From Nitrospirota bacterium (GTDB lineage Bacteria; Nitrospirota; Nitrospiria; Nitrospirales; UBA8639), in NCBI GenBank assembly GCA_003235785.1, contig QJYE01000549.1, positions 1 to 10,525 on the forward strand: a stretch of 10,525 nucleotides of DNA. The letters are read 5' to 3'. A program made the translations under genes and the position numbers. The notes beneath the pieces are model-generated. The model saw nothing but the letters and a program-made list of their open reading frames with translations, was not told where the DNA came from and did not search any database. This document shows positions 1 to 6,889 of the stretch, piece by piece; the first letter of the stretch is position 1, and each line of letters starts with the position of its first letter.

Positions 1-1770
1 AAAAGATCGTATTGCGGTTATGGAAGAATCCTGGTCTCGAGAAGGAGGCGAGACCACGGAATCGGATCGGCGAGGAAACACCACTTCAGCAATCTTCCCA
101 AGCAGTAACAACTTTTCGATTCCCTGATGGGGAATGAAATTATGAATCGTCAAAATTTTATCCACCGATTCCAGGGCTCCAAGCCTGGAGACATAGTCGG
201 CGACCTTGTCCTCCTCAGGCAAAAGAGTAAGACTCCAGGTTGCTCCGTTTTTGTCTTTGAGAAGATCATCCAACGCTTGAACTGATTCAACATGCGGATC
301 CCGTAAATTGTGAGGATTCCAATCGAAGGAGGCCTGAGGTAATAGGAGGGAAGCGCTAAGCAAAATAACGACTGTACCCCACCTAATGGCCTTTCCATGA
401 TGGATGGGGAATTGATAAACAGCCTTCATGCCCTGATCTGAAGGAGGGAGCCGATAATCCTTTTTCGAGAGTGGGAACACCAATAAAATGGCTGGCAATA
501 CCGTGAATGAAACGACAAGCCCGATGAACATACTTGTCCCAGAAATCAAACCCAATTCTGACATCCCAGCGTAAGTTGTAGGAACAAAGGTGTAGAAACC
601 AAGCCCGGTGGTCACCGCACACAACAATAACGCAGGGCCAACTTCCTGCAGGCTCATTCTCATTGCCGGAAAAGGCTCGTTCCCCAATCCAAGAAGCTCC
701 TGATACCGGAGGCACAGATGGATCGCATAGTCGACCGCAAGCCCGATAAAGAGCACAGCAAACGCTAAGGACAGAATATTGAGTTGCCCCACGGCCACCG
801 TGGCAAAACCTGCGCTCAACGAGAGCCCGACAAGTAAGGTGAGTAATGTGACCACCATCAAACGCCATGAGTGAAAGGCGAGCGTCAGAATGAAGCAGAC
901 CATGGCAAGCGCAAGGATCGAGGCAATCCCTGCAAGCTGACTGACCACTTGAAGCTCTTCATGTGCCAGGGCCACTTCACCGGTTACACGAACCCGAACT
1001 CCGGGAATGGTAAGCACCGCCGACTCTTGGATGATCCGGCGAATGGCCCGAAGTGCTGTTTCAGCTGGAAGCAATTTTTGATAATCCAGTTGAGGCTGCA
1101 CAAGAATGAATCTCCGTGTCTGGGAATATTTGAGGTCCTGCTTTAAAATAACGGAGTGCCAGGCAAGGACATAATCCAGGCCAGCTAAGCTGGCCTGCAT
1201 GCCTTCTGCCATTCTCCTGAAAAGTGAGTTGAGGAGAGATTCATTCACCCAATGCGTTGTATGGTAACTGTCCCTCAACATAGTAAACAGACCATGAAGA
1301 TTCCGCTCTCGCATCAATTCGTCAATAAAGGGTTTCGATTCAGCAACTGATTTTGCCAGCTGTTCGAGCTCCGGAAAATCCAGGTACAGAAGGGCATTTT
1401 TTTCGAAAAACGTCCCTCCGAATGGCGTATAGACCGACTTGATGTGCGCTGGCTCCTTTCTTAATCTGCCATCGAGAATGTTGACGGCTGCATATGCCAT
1501 TTCCGGGGTATTCGCCTCCACGACCAGAATGATCGAATCCGCATTCTGCGGAAAAGTCTTCTTGTAATGCTCGCGCGCCTCTTGAAAAGGGACATCGGCC
1601 GCCAGCATTTCGGTGGTGTTCGTATTGATACCCAGGTACATGAAGGCATAGGAAAGAGAAATGAGCGTCGCAAAAGCTGCCAACGCCAAAACCCACCAGG
1701 CCTTGTGCTTCACAAAGTCCGCAACTTGACCAAGTCCCCTGGATAACCAATCGGATGATGAAGGGGCCAT
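1..1770 (-). CDS. hpnN: Hopanoid-associated RND transporter HpnN (MMPL family), 3' part cut off by window edge
   Basis: An open frame runs from the ATG at 1770 to the left edge without a stop, giving 590 residues; the family is usually about 860-880, so roughly the last third is outside the window. A TGA lies in frame eight codons upstream, which fixes the start; the Shine-Dalgarno is weak. A first membrane helix (about residues 23-45) is followed by the motif YLGINTNTTEML and a periplasmic domain containing PFGGTFFEKNALLYLDFPEL, typical of HpnN. A block of five membrane helices spans about 282-425, with GLAVDYAIHL around Asp347, the RND-type charged residue in a helix. A second half begins with another helix and the DWNPHNLRDPHVESV stretch, a repeat of the first-half pattern. 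In the family HpnN is an inner-membrane pump needed to move hopanoids to the outer membrane (shown in Rhodopseudomonas). It stands 356 bp after the TPR gene, so it may have its own promoter. Confidence 0.9.
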   Translation of the reverse strand, partial: MAPSSSDWLSRGLGQVADFVKHKAWWVLALAAFATLISLSYAFMYLGINTNTTEMLAADVPFQEAREHYKKTFPQNADSIILVVEANTPEMAYAAVNILDGRLRKEPAHIKSVYTPFGGTFFEKNALLYLDFPELEQLAKSVAESKPFIDELMRERNLHGLFTMLRDSYHTTHWVNESLLNSLFRRMAEGMQASLAGLDYVLAWHSVILKQDLKYSQTRRFILVQPQLDYQKLLPAETALRAIRRIIQESAVLTIPGVRVRVTGEVALAHEELQVVSQLAGIASILALAMVCFILTLAFHSWRLMVVTLLTLLVGLSLSAGFATVAVGQLNILSLAFAVLFIGLAVDYAIHLCLRYQELLGLGNEPFPAMRMSLQEVGPALLLCAVTTGLGFYTFVPTTYAGMSELGLISGTSMFIGLVVSFTVLPAILLVFPLSKKDYRLPPSDQGMKAVYQFPIHHGKAIRWGTVVILLSASLLLPQASFDWNPHNLRDPHVESVQALDDLLKDKNGATWSLTLLPEEDKVADYVSRLGALESVDKILTIHNFIPHQGIEKLLLLGKIAEVVFPRRSDSVVSPPSRDQDSSITAIRSF

Positions 1771-2126
1771 AACTATTCTACGCTCTGTGATTCAGGACAC
1801 AGTCCTGAGGACATTCTCGACAATGTCATCATTTTTCCTATACCTACGAATTACGCTTGCCTTCTTAGTAGGGTGTCCTACGATAAAAAGGGGAATTGCC
1901 GCGAGGACCCGAGACGTGAAATCCGAATACCATCACATGATTCATGCATATGGCTCGCCCATGTCTCTTTGCCAATACCCATGATGAAAGATATTTATCA
2001 TGAGCCACTCATTGCGAGAGATAAAACAGGTGGAAATCCTGAACAGAAAACCCGTCATCTTTCCACGACTCTTCTACCTTTACAGATTGGGAAAGACTTA
2101 TCTGGTCTATCACCTGATTTTTTTCT
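1771..2126. other. 356-bp stretch without a convincing gene, upstream of hpnN
   Basis: The stretch separates the TPR gene from hpnN. Short frames exist on both strands, but none has a recognisable product or a good ribosome binding site in a sensible place. No rho-independent terminator is visible after the TPR stop codon: the run of seven T at about 2118-2124 is on the plus strand and has no stem before it. The best structural element is a 7-bp perfect inverted repeat at 1792-1808. The stretch most likely holds the promoter or leader of hpnN, but I cannot place -35 and -10 boxes with confidence. Confidence 0.5.
1792..1808 (-). promoter_or_regulatory. Inverted repeat in the hpnN leader
   Basis: The plus strand reads TCAGGAC-ACA-GTCCTGA, a perfect 7-bp inverted repeat with a three-base loop, ending 21 bases before the hpnN start codon. 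On the mRNA it would form a small hairpin close to the ribosome binding region; as DNA it could be an operator for a dimeric repressor. No U-run follows in the direction of transcription, so it is not a terminator. A function is inference. Confidence 0.35.
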
Positions 2127-2864
2127 TCACTCGGAAGGGCCAGGGGATTCAGCAACAGCTATCTGTCTCAACAAAATTTGCGCTTGGGGTCGATGAATAC
2201 GTTCCCAAATCCAGCGTTTCTTGAAGGGAGGCATTTCAAGTACTTTGATGAATTCCTTTGCCGCCTCCTGAGGACGCCCATGCTTCAAATACCACTTTCC
2301 AAAATCCAATCGGGCAGGAGCATAGCGTTCATCAAGGGAGATGGCTTTTAGGAGGTGCTCACCTGCAGTCTCTTGATTGCCTCCTAAAAACCAGGGCAAT
2401 TCCTCATACATAAGCCCTAGCATATGATGAGCAGGGGCATGTTTCTCGTCCAGTTCCAAGACTCGGTTCACATGGGTTTTTAACGTCTGCAGGTGAAGGG
2501 CCGTTGCGACCAAGCCCTGCAAACGGACTGCCTGACCAAGATTGGCCGCATACAGAAAATGAGCATCTGGTGAAGTTTCTTCTTGCTCTAACGCTTTTAG
2601 GGCGATGCGGGCTCCCTCTTGAAAAGACGCCAACTTTTTCTCGGGATCAACGTACCCACCATAACCTAAATCCAAATACAGGCTGGCTAAACGAAATAAT
2701 TGAGCAGAATCGTCAGATTGATCTGCACCGGAGGAAACCAAAACTTGAAGCTCTTGTTCTAGCGCCCAAGGAGGGTCATCGGCAGCAACCCCCTCACCTC
2801 CTGCCCACACAAGAGAAGAAAAAAGCACCACAATCCATCCAACCACACTTCTGAGAGGTATCAT
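2127..2864 (-). CDS. Secreted tetratricopeptide (TatT-like) periplasmic protein
   Basis: 245 residues. The N-terminus has a signal peptide (hydrophobic 7-20, possible cleavage after VWA-21 or VAA-28). There is no cysteine at the cleavage site, so it should be soluble and periplasmic rather than a lipoprotein. The body is alpha-helical and TPR-like: repeats around 52-94, 98-139 (SPDAHFLYAANLGQA), 143-178 (HAPAHHMLGLMYEELPWFLG) and 181-212 (YAPARLDFGKWYLKHGRPQE). The LPWFLGG segment and overall layout resemble TatT (TRAP transporter T component, Treponema Tp0956), a TPR protein with a hydrophobic pore; that assignment is by eye. The ATG lies 10 bases after the barrel gene's stop, with no clear Shine-Dalgarno, so translation may be coupled. 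Being last in the Mla-barrel run suggests a periplasmic role in lipid transfer or assembly of the barrel, which is inference. Confidence 0.8.
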   Translation of the reverse strand: MIPLRSVVGWIVVLFSSLVWAGGEGVAADDPPWALEQELQVLVSSGADQSDDSAQLFRLASLYLDLGYGGYVDPEKKLASFQEGARIALKALEQEETSPDAHFLYAANLGQAVRLQGLVATALHLQTLKTHVNRVLELDEKHAPAHHMLGLMYEELPWFLGGNQETAGEHLLKAISLDERYAPARLDFGKWYLKHGRPQEAAKEFIKVLEMPPFKKRWIWERIHRPQAQILLRQIAVAESPGPSE

Positions 2865-2874
2865 GTGGATTCGT

Positions 2875-4086
2875 TCAAAAGGGATAACTCAACCCAGCAA
2901 AAACAGCTCCGCCTTCCCTGCTATATCCCCAATCAACCCGGCTGACTAAATTTGGCCGCACAATACCTCGAAACCCCACACCAGGAGTCACTTCCCATTC
3001 GTTAAATTGGCGATACTCAAAATCCTTGTAGGTCCTTCCCATATCTACAAATGGGACCATTTCCAATTCAATGGTCACATTGAACATTTTCAGTGCCATC
3101 AAATGCATGCGTTCCTCAACATTCACAGCCACCATATGTTTATCAATAAATCGATCTCTTCCAAATCCTCGAAGATTATTCTCACCACCTAACGAACTTT
3201 GTTCAAAGAATGGAATCCCATCGCCAAAACTTAATTGCAACATGGCTCGCGCCACAAAAATATACCGCTTGGACGGACTTGGAAACAGTTTCCTGGCATC
3301 AAACCCATACCGAAAATACAATTGATCATCAATTTTCCGACGGTCAAGGTTCTGGGCTAATTCTGCAAAAGCTTCGAATCGAGTTCCGGCCGTTGGACTA
3401 TCGAGATTATCTCGGGAATCATACTGAAAGACCAAACGATGTGCGAGAATGCTCGCCCCATCCATTCCTGGATCGTCGGGAAAACGTTTTTTAGAAAAGG
3501 GTTCATCCTCAACTCCTCCCCTTTGAATCGCCACATCACGAAATCGCTGATTCACCGACAACCGGGTCACATCGTTCAGATGAATCCCAAAATTCCAATG
3601 CACTTCAATTTCACGACCCGTATAATTCGTTTCATGGTCCTCCGGGGTTGTTTGTCCTAATCTAAAATACCGCTTCGTGGCATTTTTAAAAAATTGAGCT
3701 CCGATGTCGACAAAGAACAGCCCTTCAATAAACCCCGGATCCTGGTATCGGAATTTCAATTTCCGTTCTATCTGATCCGTGTAAGAACCGACCGTCTCTA
3801 ATTGCCTGCCTCCGGACCAGTACCGGAAATAGTTCACCGTCCCCCTTACACCCAAGAATGAGTTATGGACCAGCATGGGCGCCAGGAGAGAACGAAGATT
3901 ACCCTCCTCATCTGAGTCCAACACGGGAACAATAATCCCAAAATCCTGCCCATCATTTTTGGAAGTCGAAATAGCTGGAACCGCAAAAACCGATTTTTCG
4001 GCAAAAACAGAGGAAGGAATGATACCTCCCGTTAAAGCCAGGCAGACCATTGCCGCCAGGCACGACACACGGAAAGGCATCATCAC
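2875..4086 (-). CDS. Omp85/D15-family outer-membrane beta-barrel without POTRA domains
   Basis: 403 residues from a GTG; the ATG at 4083 is equally possible, with AGGGA nine bases before it. A signal peptide covers about 1-29 (hydrophobic 9-23, cleavage near VFA). The mature protein starts almost directly with beta-barrel-like alternating strands. Signatures of the bacterial surface antigen (D15) barrel are YDSRDNLDSPTAGTRF at 222-237 and LGGENNLRGFGRDRF at 299-313, the latter matching the conserved RGF/RGY loop of Omp85 proteins. The C-terminal residue is Phe (SYPF), the usual outer-membrane sorting signal. Full BamA/TamA proteins carry N-terminal POTRA domains; here only some 30-50 residues precede the barrel, so none can fit. 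The start is nine bases after the mlaC stop, implying the same transcript. Its place after the Mla carrier suggests an outer-membrane acceptor or exit for lipid, which is inference. Confident on family, not on substrate. Confidence 0.85.
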   Translation of the reverse strand: MMMPFRVSCLAAMVCLALTGGIIPSSVFAEKSVFAVPAISTSKNDGQDFGIIVPVLDSDEEGNLRSLLAPMLVHNSFLGVRGTVNYFRYWSGGRQLETVGSYTDQIERKLKFRYQDPGFIEGLFFVDIGAQFFKNATKRYFRLGQTTPEDHETNYTGREIEVHWNFGIHLNDVTRLSVNQRFRDVAIQRGGVEDEPFSKKRFPDDPGMDGASILAHRLVFQYDSRDNLDSPTAGTRFEAFAELAQNLDRRKIDDQLYFRYGFDARKLFPSPSKRYIFVARAMLQLSFGDGIPFFEQSSLGGENNLRGFGRDRFIDKHMVAVNVEERMHLMALKMFNVTIELEMVPFVDMGRTYKDFEYRQFNEWEVTPGVGFRGIVRPNLVSRVDWGYSREGGAVFAGLSYPF

Positions 4087-4095
4087 GTTGGATCC

Positions 4096-4773
4096 CTAAG
4101 ATGATTCGGCGAGATCAGTCTTTGAACGAAGTTTGTCGAGGAGGCCATCAAAGGAGGAGGATTTAATGATCCGTGAAAATTGGCCCCGATAATTTTTGGT
4201 CAAACTCACGCCGTCAATAATCACGTCATAAACGCCCCACTTCTCATCCTTTTTGAGGAGACGATAATCCAGGGGAATCTCTACCTTTGGCGACACCACT
4301 TTTGTTTGAACTTCGGCAAAGTCTCCTTTCAACCGTTCCTTCAGATACTCCACCTGCTCACCGGAATATCCATCGATATTCCCCGCATAGGATTTGGACA
4401 AAAACTGCTGAAACAATGCCACAAATTCTTGTTGTTGTTCGACACTAATTTTTTTCCATTCAGCCGCGAGGGTACGCTTGGCCATCTCTTCATAATCAAA
4501 ACGCTGTCCGATAATGGCTTCTAATTTCTCCCGACGTTCGGTCTCTCGTGTAGAATCTTTCAACGCTTGATCTCCCAGCACGGCTAACACCTCATCGATC
4601 GTCTCTTTCACGGCTTGAGTAGGCGTCCCTTCCCCCCATACCAGCGAGAAAGACAAGAGAGAAACCGTAACCCAAGCCAACACCATTAATAGTCGAGTGC
4701 AAGTAGCCCCTCGGATCAACCGAGACGCATCCCTGCTGATCATTTCAGACAACAAGTACCAAATCCTTGTCAT
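4096..4773 (-). CDS. hpnM: Periplasmic lipid carrier, MlaC/Ttg2D family (HpnM-like)
   Basis: 225 residues from the ATG at 4773, chosen because GGAGG sits four bases before it; a TTG at 4794 would add seven residues and lacks such a site. A hydrophobic segment at about 28-46 after a long basic n-region looks like a signal peptide with cleavage near VWG. The MlaC/Ttg2 pattern is clear: FDYEEMAKRTLAAEWKKIS from residue 92, then FVALFQQFLSKSYAGNIDGY, the IPLDYRLLKKDEKWGVYDV region, and the ending DGVSLTKNYRGQFSRI around 187-202. MlaC proteins shuttle a phospholipid between the outer-membrane component and the MCE ring in the inner membrane. Family members found with hopanoid genes are called HpnM, and the setting beside shc, hpnG and hpnN supports that name, though a general MlaC carrier cannot be excluded. 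It starts 30 bases after mlaD. Confidence 0.88.
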   Translation of the reverse strand: MTRIWYLLSEMISRDASRLIRGATCTRLLMVLAWVTVSLLSFSLVWGEGTPTQAVKETIDEVLAVLGDQALKDSTRETERREKLEAIIGQRFDYEEMAKRTLAAEWKKISVEQQQEFVALFQQFLSKSYAGNIDGYSGEQVEYLKERLKGDFAEVQTKVVSPKVEIPLDYRLLKKDEKWGVYDVIIDGVSLTKNYRGQFSRIIKSSSFDGLLDKLRSKTDLAESS

Positions 4774-4803
4774 AGCTCCTCCGCCTGGCTTCAATAAGAA
4801 TAA

Positions 4804-5247
4804 TTACTCGACGTTGCCATGAATAAATTGACTAATCACCTGTTCTAAATCTATCCCAGACTCCGTATCAACAATAGTCCCACCATTGGACAAAACATCA
4901 CCTGACCCTCCAGGAGACAGCCCCATAAATTTTTCCCCAATAATCCCACGAGTTTTAATTGACGCAATGGCATCATTGTATATCGGAATCCCATCTTGGA
5001 TAGCCAAAACCACTTGAGCTTGATCCTCCTTGAGTGTGATCTCTTTCACCCGCCCAACTTCAACGCCGGCAATTTCTACCGACGCGCCTTTCTTCAACCC
5101 GGACGTGGAAGAGAAATCAGCCTTGAGTTCATAATAATCTCCCCCCACCAACTCCAACTTCCCTAGCTTAATGGCAAGATACCCCATACAGAGAATTCCG
5201 ACCAACACAAACACCCCAACGACAAATTCAAGTTTTCCGCGCTCCAT
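4804..5247 (-). CDS. mlaD: MlaD-type MCE-domain protein of ABC lipid transporter
   Basis: 147 residues. One N-terminal membrane helix (about 8-26) anchors it in the inner membrane. A single MCE domain covers roughly 40-115, with the family marks LKKGASVEIAGVEVGRVKEI (52-70) and RGIIGEKFMGLSPGG (100-114). MlaD forms a hexameric ring over the MlaE permease and passes lipid to or from the soluble carrier. It is shorter than E. coli MlaD (about 183 residues), mainly lacking C-terminal length. The ATG is preceded by GGGGGA eight bases away, and directly before it ends an 11-codon frame in the same phase (5283-5248), separated by one TAA. It follows mlaF after 95 bases, the widest gap within the cassette. 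Confidence 0.92.
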   Translation of the reverse strand: MERGKLEFVVGVFVLVGILCMGYLAIKLGKLELVGGDYYELKADFSSTSGLKKGASVEIAGVEVGRVKEITLKEDQAQVVLAIQDGIPIYNDAIASIKTRGIIGEKFMGLSPGGSGDVLSNGGTIVDTESGIDLEQVISQFIHGNVE

Positions 5248-5283
5248 TTAAGACATCCCCCGATAAGAAAATTGCTGCATCAT
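5248..5283 (-). CDS. Possible 11-codon leader peptide upstream of mlaD
   Basis: The mRNA carries AAAAGGAGGG (5297-5288), an almost ideal Shine-Dalgarno, followed four to five bases later by ATG ATG. The frame encodes MMQQFSYRGMS and stops with TAA at 5250-5248. The mlaD ATG begins at the very next base, in the same phase. This is the strongest ribosome binding site seen in the operon, so ribosomes would be expected to start here. Termination next to the mlaD ATG would favour restarting. Whether the peptide matters or only the loading site does cannot be told. A recent mutation to TAA in a longer MlaD N-terminus is the alternative. Confidence 0.4.
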   Translation of the reverse strand: MMQQFSYRGMS

Positions 5284-5342
5284 GCCACCCTCCTTTTGAG
5301 ACATGTCAAATGATGAAACCGCATTGACTTAACGCGACGCGG

Positions 5343-6110
5343 TTATGACGTCGCCCCTGCGGCATGGGGAACGGCAATAAACTCCTGCACGAAAGGATCT
5401 GTCAGCCGTTGGAATTGAGCTGAACGTTCCATGGCCAAAATCTTACCATTCTTTAGCATGGCGACCCAATCAGAGATAGGAAAAATTTCTGGGATTTCAT
5501 GGCTAACCATGATTCCTGTGAACCCAAATGTTTTATGCATGGAGAGAATCAAGTCGTGAATGGCATGGGCCATCAAAGGGTCTAAGCCCGTTGTCGGCTC
5601 ATCAAATAAAATAATTTCAGGACCCATCACCAACGCCCGTGCTAACCCCGTTCGTTTTTTCATCCCACCACTCAGCTCAGCAGGGAACTTATGCCCCATT
5701 TTGCCCAATCCCACGCGCTCTAACATTTCCGGCACATTTCGTTGGATATCAGACTCAGAAGCCAAATGCTTCTCTCTCAAAGGAAAGGCGACATTATCAA
5801 AGACATTCATGGAATCAAACAGCGCAGCAGACTGAAACAACATCGAAAATTTTTTACGAATTTCATTCAATTCCCGATCATGAATTTTCGCAATATTCAC
5901 ACCATCAACCAACACCTGCCCCCGGTCCGGTTTCATTAACCCAATCATGTGCTTGAGCAGCACACTTTTTCCTTCTCCACTTGGACCAATAATTGTGGTG
6001 AGTTCCCCTTTCGGGATAGCCAAATCCACGCCTCTGAGCACCGGCTGCCCTCCCAGTGTCTTTTCCACCCCTTTTAACTGAATACTTATTGATGCCTCTG
6101 CTGCAGCCAT
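5343..6110 (-). CDS. mlaF: MlaF-type ATPase of ABC lipid transporter
   Basis: 255 residues, a complete nucleotide-binding subunit. Walker A is GPSGEGKS (42-49), the Q-loop Gln93 is in MLFQSAALFDSM, the signature is LSGGMKKR (146-153), Walker B is IILFDEPTTGLDP (166-178, catalytic Glu171), and the switch His204 is in MVSHEIPE. The QSAALFDSMNVFDNVAFPLRE stretch around 93-113 is characteristic of the Mla/Ttg2A group and contacts the permease. It works in the cytoplasm as a dimer driving MlaE. The start ATG lies eight bases after the mlaE stop. No MlaB (STAS) partner is seen in the window. Assignment to the MlaF family is secure; the lipid moved is not given by sequence. Confidence 0.95.
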   Translation of the reverse strand: MAAAEASISIQLKGVEKTLGGQPVLRGVDLAIPKGELTTIIGPSGEGKSVLLKHMIGLMKPDRGQVLVDGVNIAKIHDRELNEIRKKFSMLFQSAALFDSMNVFDNVAFPLREKHLASESDIQRNVPEMLERVGLGKMGHKFPAELSGGMKKRTGLARALVMGPEIILFDEPTTGLDPLMAHAIHDLILSMHKTFGFTGIMVSHEIPEIFPISDWVAMLKNGKILAMERSAQFQRLTDPFVQEFIAVPHAAGATS

Positions 6111-6118
6111 ATCTATTT

Positions 6119-6886
6119 CTACAAAAGGATCGATGTTAAAAAATAATCCCAGACTAAAATGAGGACCGACGCCAACACGACGGACTCCGTTGTAGCTTTG
6201 CCTAACCCTTCAGCGCTCATTTTCGTATAATATCCCTTATAACAACAGACCCAACTGACGATAAGTCCAAAACTTACCGACTTCAGCATTCCTCCATACA
6301 CATCCTTCCATTCCACCGCAGACTCAATCGAACTCCAATAGGACCCCCCGCTGACTCCTAATAACTTCACGCCAACAACATAGCCTCCTCCGATTCCAAC
6401 CACATCAAAAATGGCAACCAAGAGTGGGACAGAAATCAGGGAGGCCACCATTTTGGGGGTGATTAAATACTGCAGGGAATTGATAGCCATCGTTTCCAAC
6501 GCATCAATTTGCTCCGTAATTCGCATGATGCCGATTTCCGCAGTCATCGCCGACCCCGCACGAGCCGTCACCATCAGGGAAGCCAATACGGGACCCAACT
6601 CACGAATCATACTCAGCGCCACAGCAGATCCCAAAAGACCTTCTGACCCAAATTTCCTCAACGAATAATACCCTTGAAGAGCTAAAACCATCCCCGTAAA
6701 AAGCGCCGTTAAAATCACAACAAATACTGACTTAAACCCAACAAAATGCATTTGCTTAACAATCTGAAAGAACCGCAATGGCGGTCGAAGCAACCAACCA
6801 AAGGATCGCAATAAGAACAGAAGCATGGCCCCCATTTCTTCGATCTGTGCAATGACCCGAGCTCCAATGCCTTGAATGAAATTCAT
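6119..6886 (-). CDS. mlaE: MlaE-type permease of ABC lipid transporter
   Basis: 255 residues, usual for the family. An amphipathic N-terminal helix (about 18-44) leads into membrane helices near 53-73, 86-106, 145-175, 200-216 and 235-254. The MlaE hallmark is the stretch SMIRELGPVLASLMVTARAG (92-111) followed by AMTAEIGIMRITEQIDALE (113-131), which includes the coupling region to the ATPase. A second conserved block is GLGKATTESVV (227-237). The protein forms the dimeric inner-membrane core that MlaF powers and MlaD caps. Only three bases (CGT) separate the hpnG stop from this ATG, so the two are probably translationally coupled, linking hopanoid side-chain synthesis and lipid transport on one mRNA. 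Confidence 0.94.
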   Translation of the reverse strand: MNFIQGIGARVIAQIEEMGAMLLFLLRSFGWLLRPPLRFFQIVKQMHFVGFKSVFVVILTALFTGMVLALQGYYSLRKFGSEGLLGSAVALSMIRELGPVLASLMVTARAGSAMTAEIGIMRITEQIDALETMAINSLQYLITPKMVASLISVPLLVAIFDVVGIGGGYVVGVKLLGVSGGSYWSSIESAVEWKDVYGGMLKSVSFGLIVSWVCCYKGYYTKMSAEGLGKATTESVVLASVLILVWDYFLTSILL

Positions 6887-6889
6887 ACG

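Noticed and set aside
150..1750. Several minus-strand open frames (150-398, 383-868, 1340-1750, 1461-1673) and a plus-strand one (871-1146).
   Set aside because: They are other-frame readings of hpnN, whose own frame is open over the entire 1-1770 and matches the family; their products have no recognisable features.
1942..2058. Minus-strand 38-codon frame in the gap (starts MTGFLFRIS).
   Set aside because: Only a poorly spaced purine run before the ATG, no clear membrane or signal pattern, length expected by chance.
2105..2130. T-run on the plus strand near 2118-2124 as a terminator.
   Set aside because: No stem precedes it on the plus strand, and there is no plus-strand gene to end; for the minus-strand TPR gene it would be an A-run.
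1787..2224. Plus-strand frames at 1787-1984, 1873-2196 and 2000-2224 in the gap before hpnN.
   Set aside because: No recognisable domains, no good Shine-Dalgarno, mutual overlap, and two of them run into the end of the TPR gene; opposite to every other gene.
5304..5309. Perfect TTGACA on the minus strand within the palindrome GACATGTC before mlaD, as a possible internal promoter.
   Set aside because: No -10-like hexamer at 16-18 bases; the position overlaps the leader ribosome site.
5343..6110. Walker A of MlaF reads GPSGEGKS rather than GPSGSGKS.
   Set aside because: That position varies among ABC ATPases; all catalytic residues are present.
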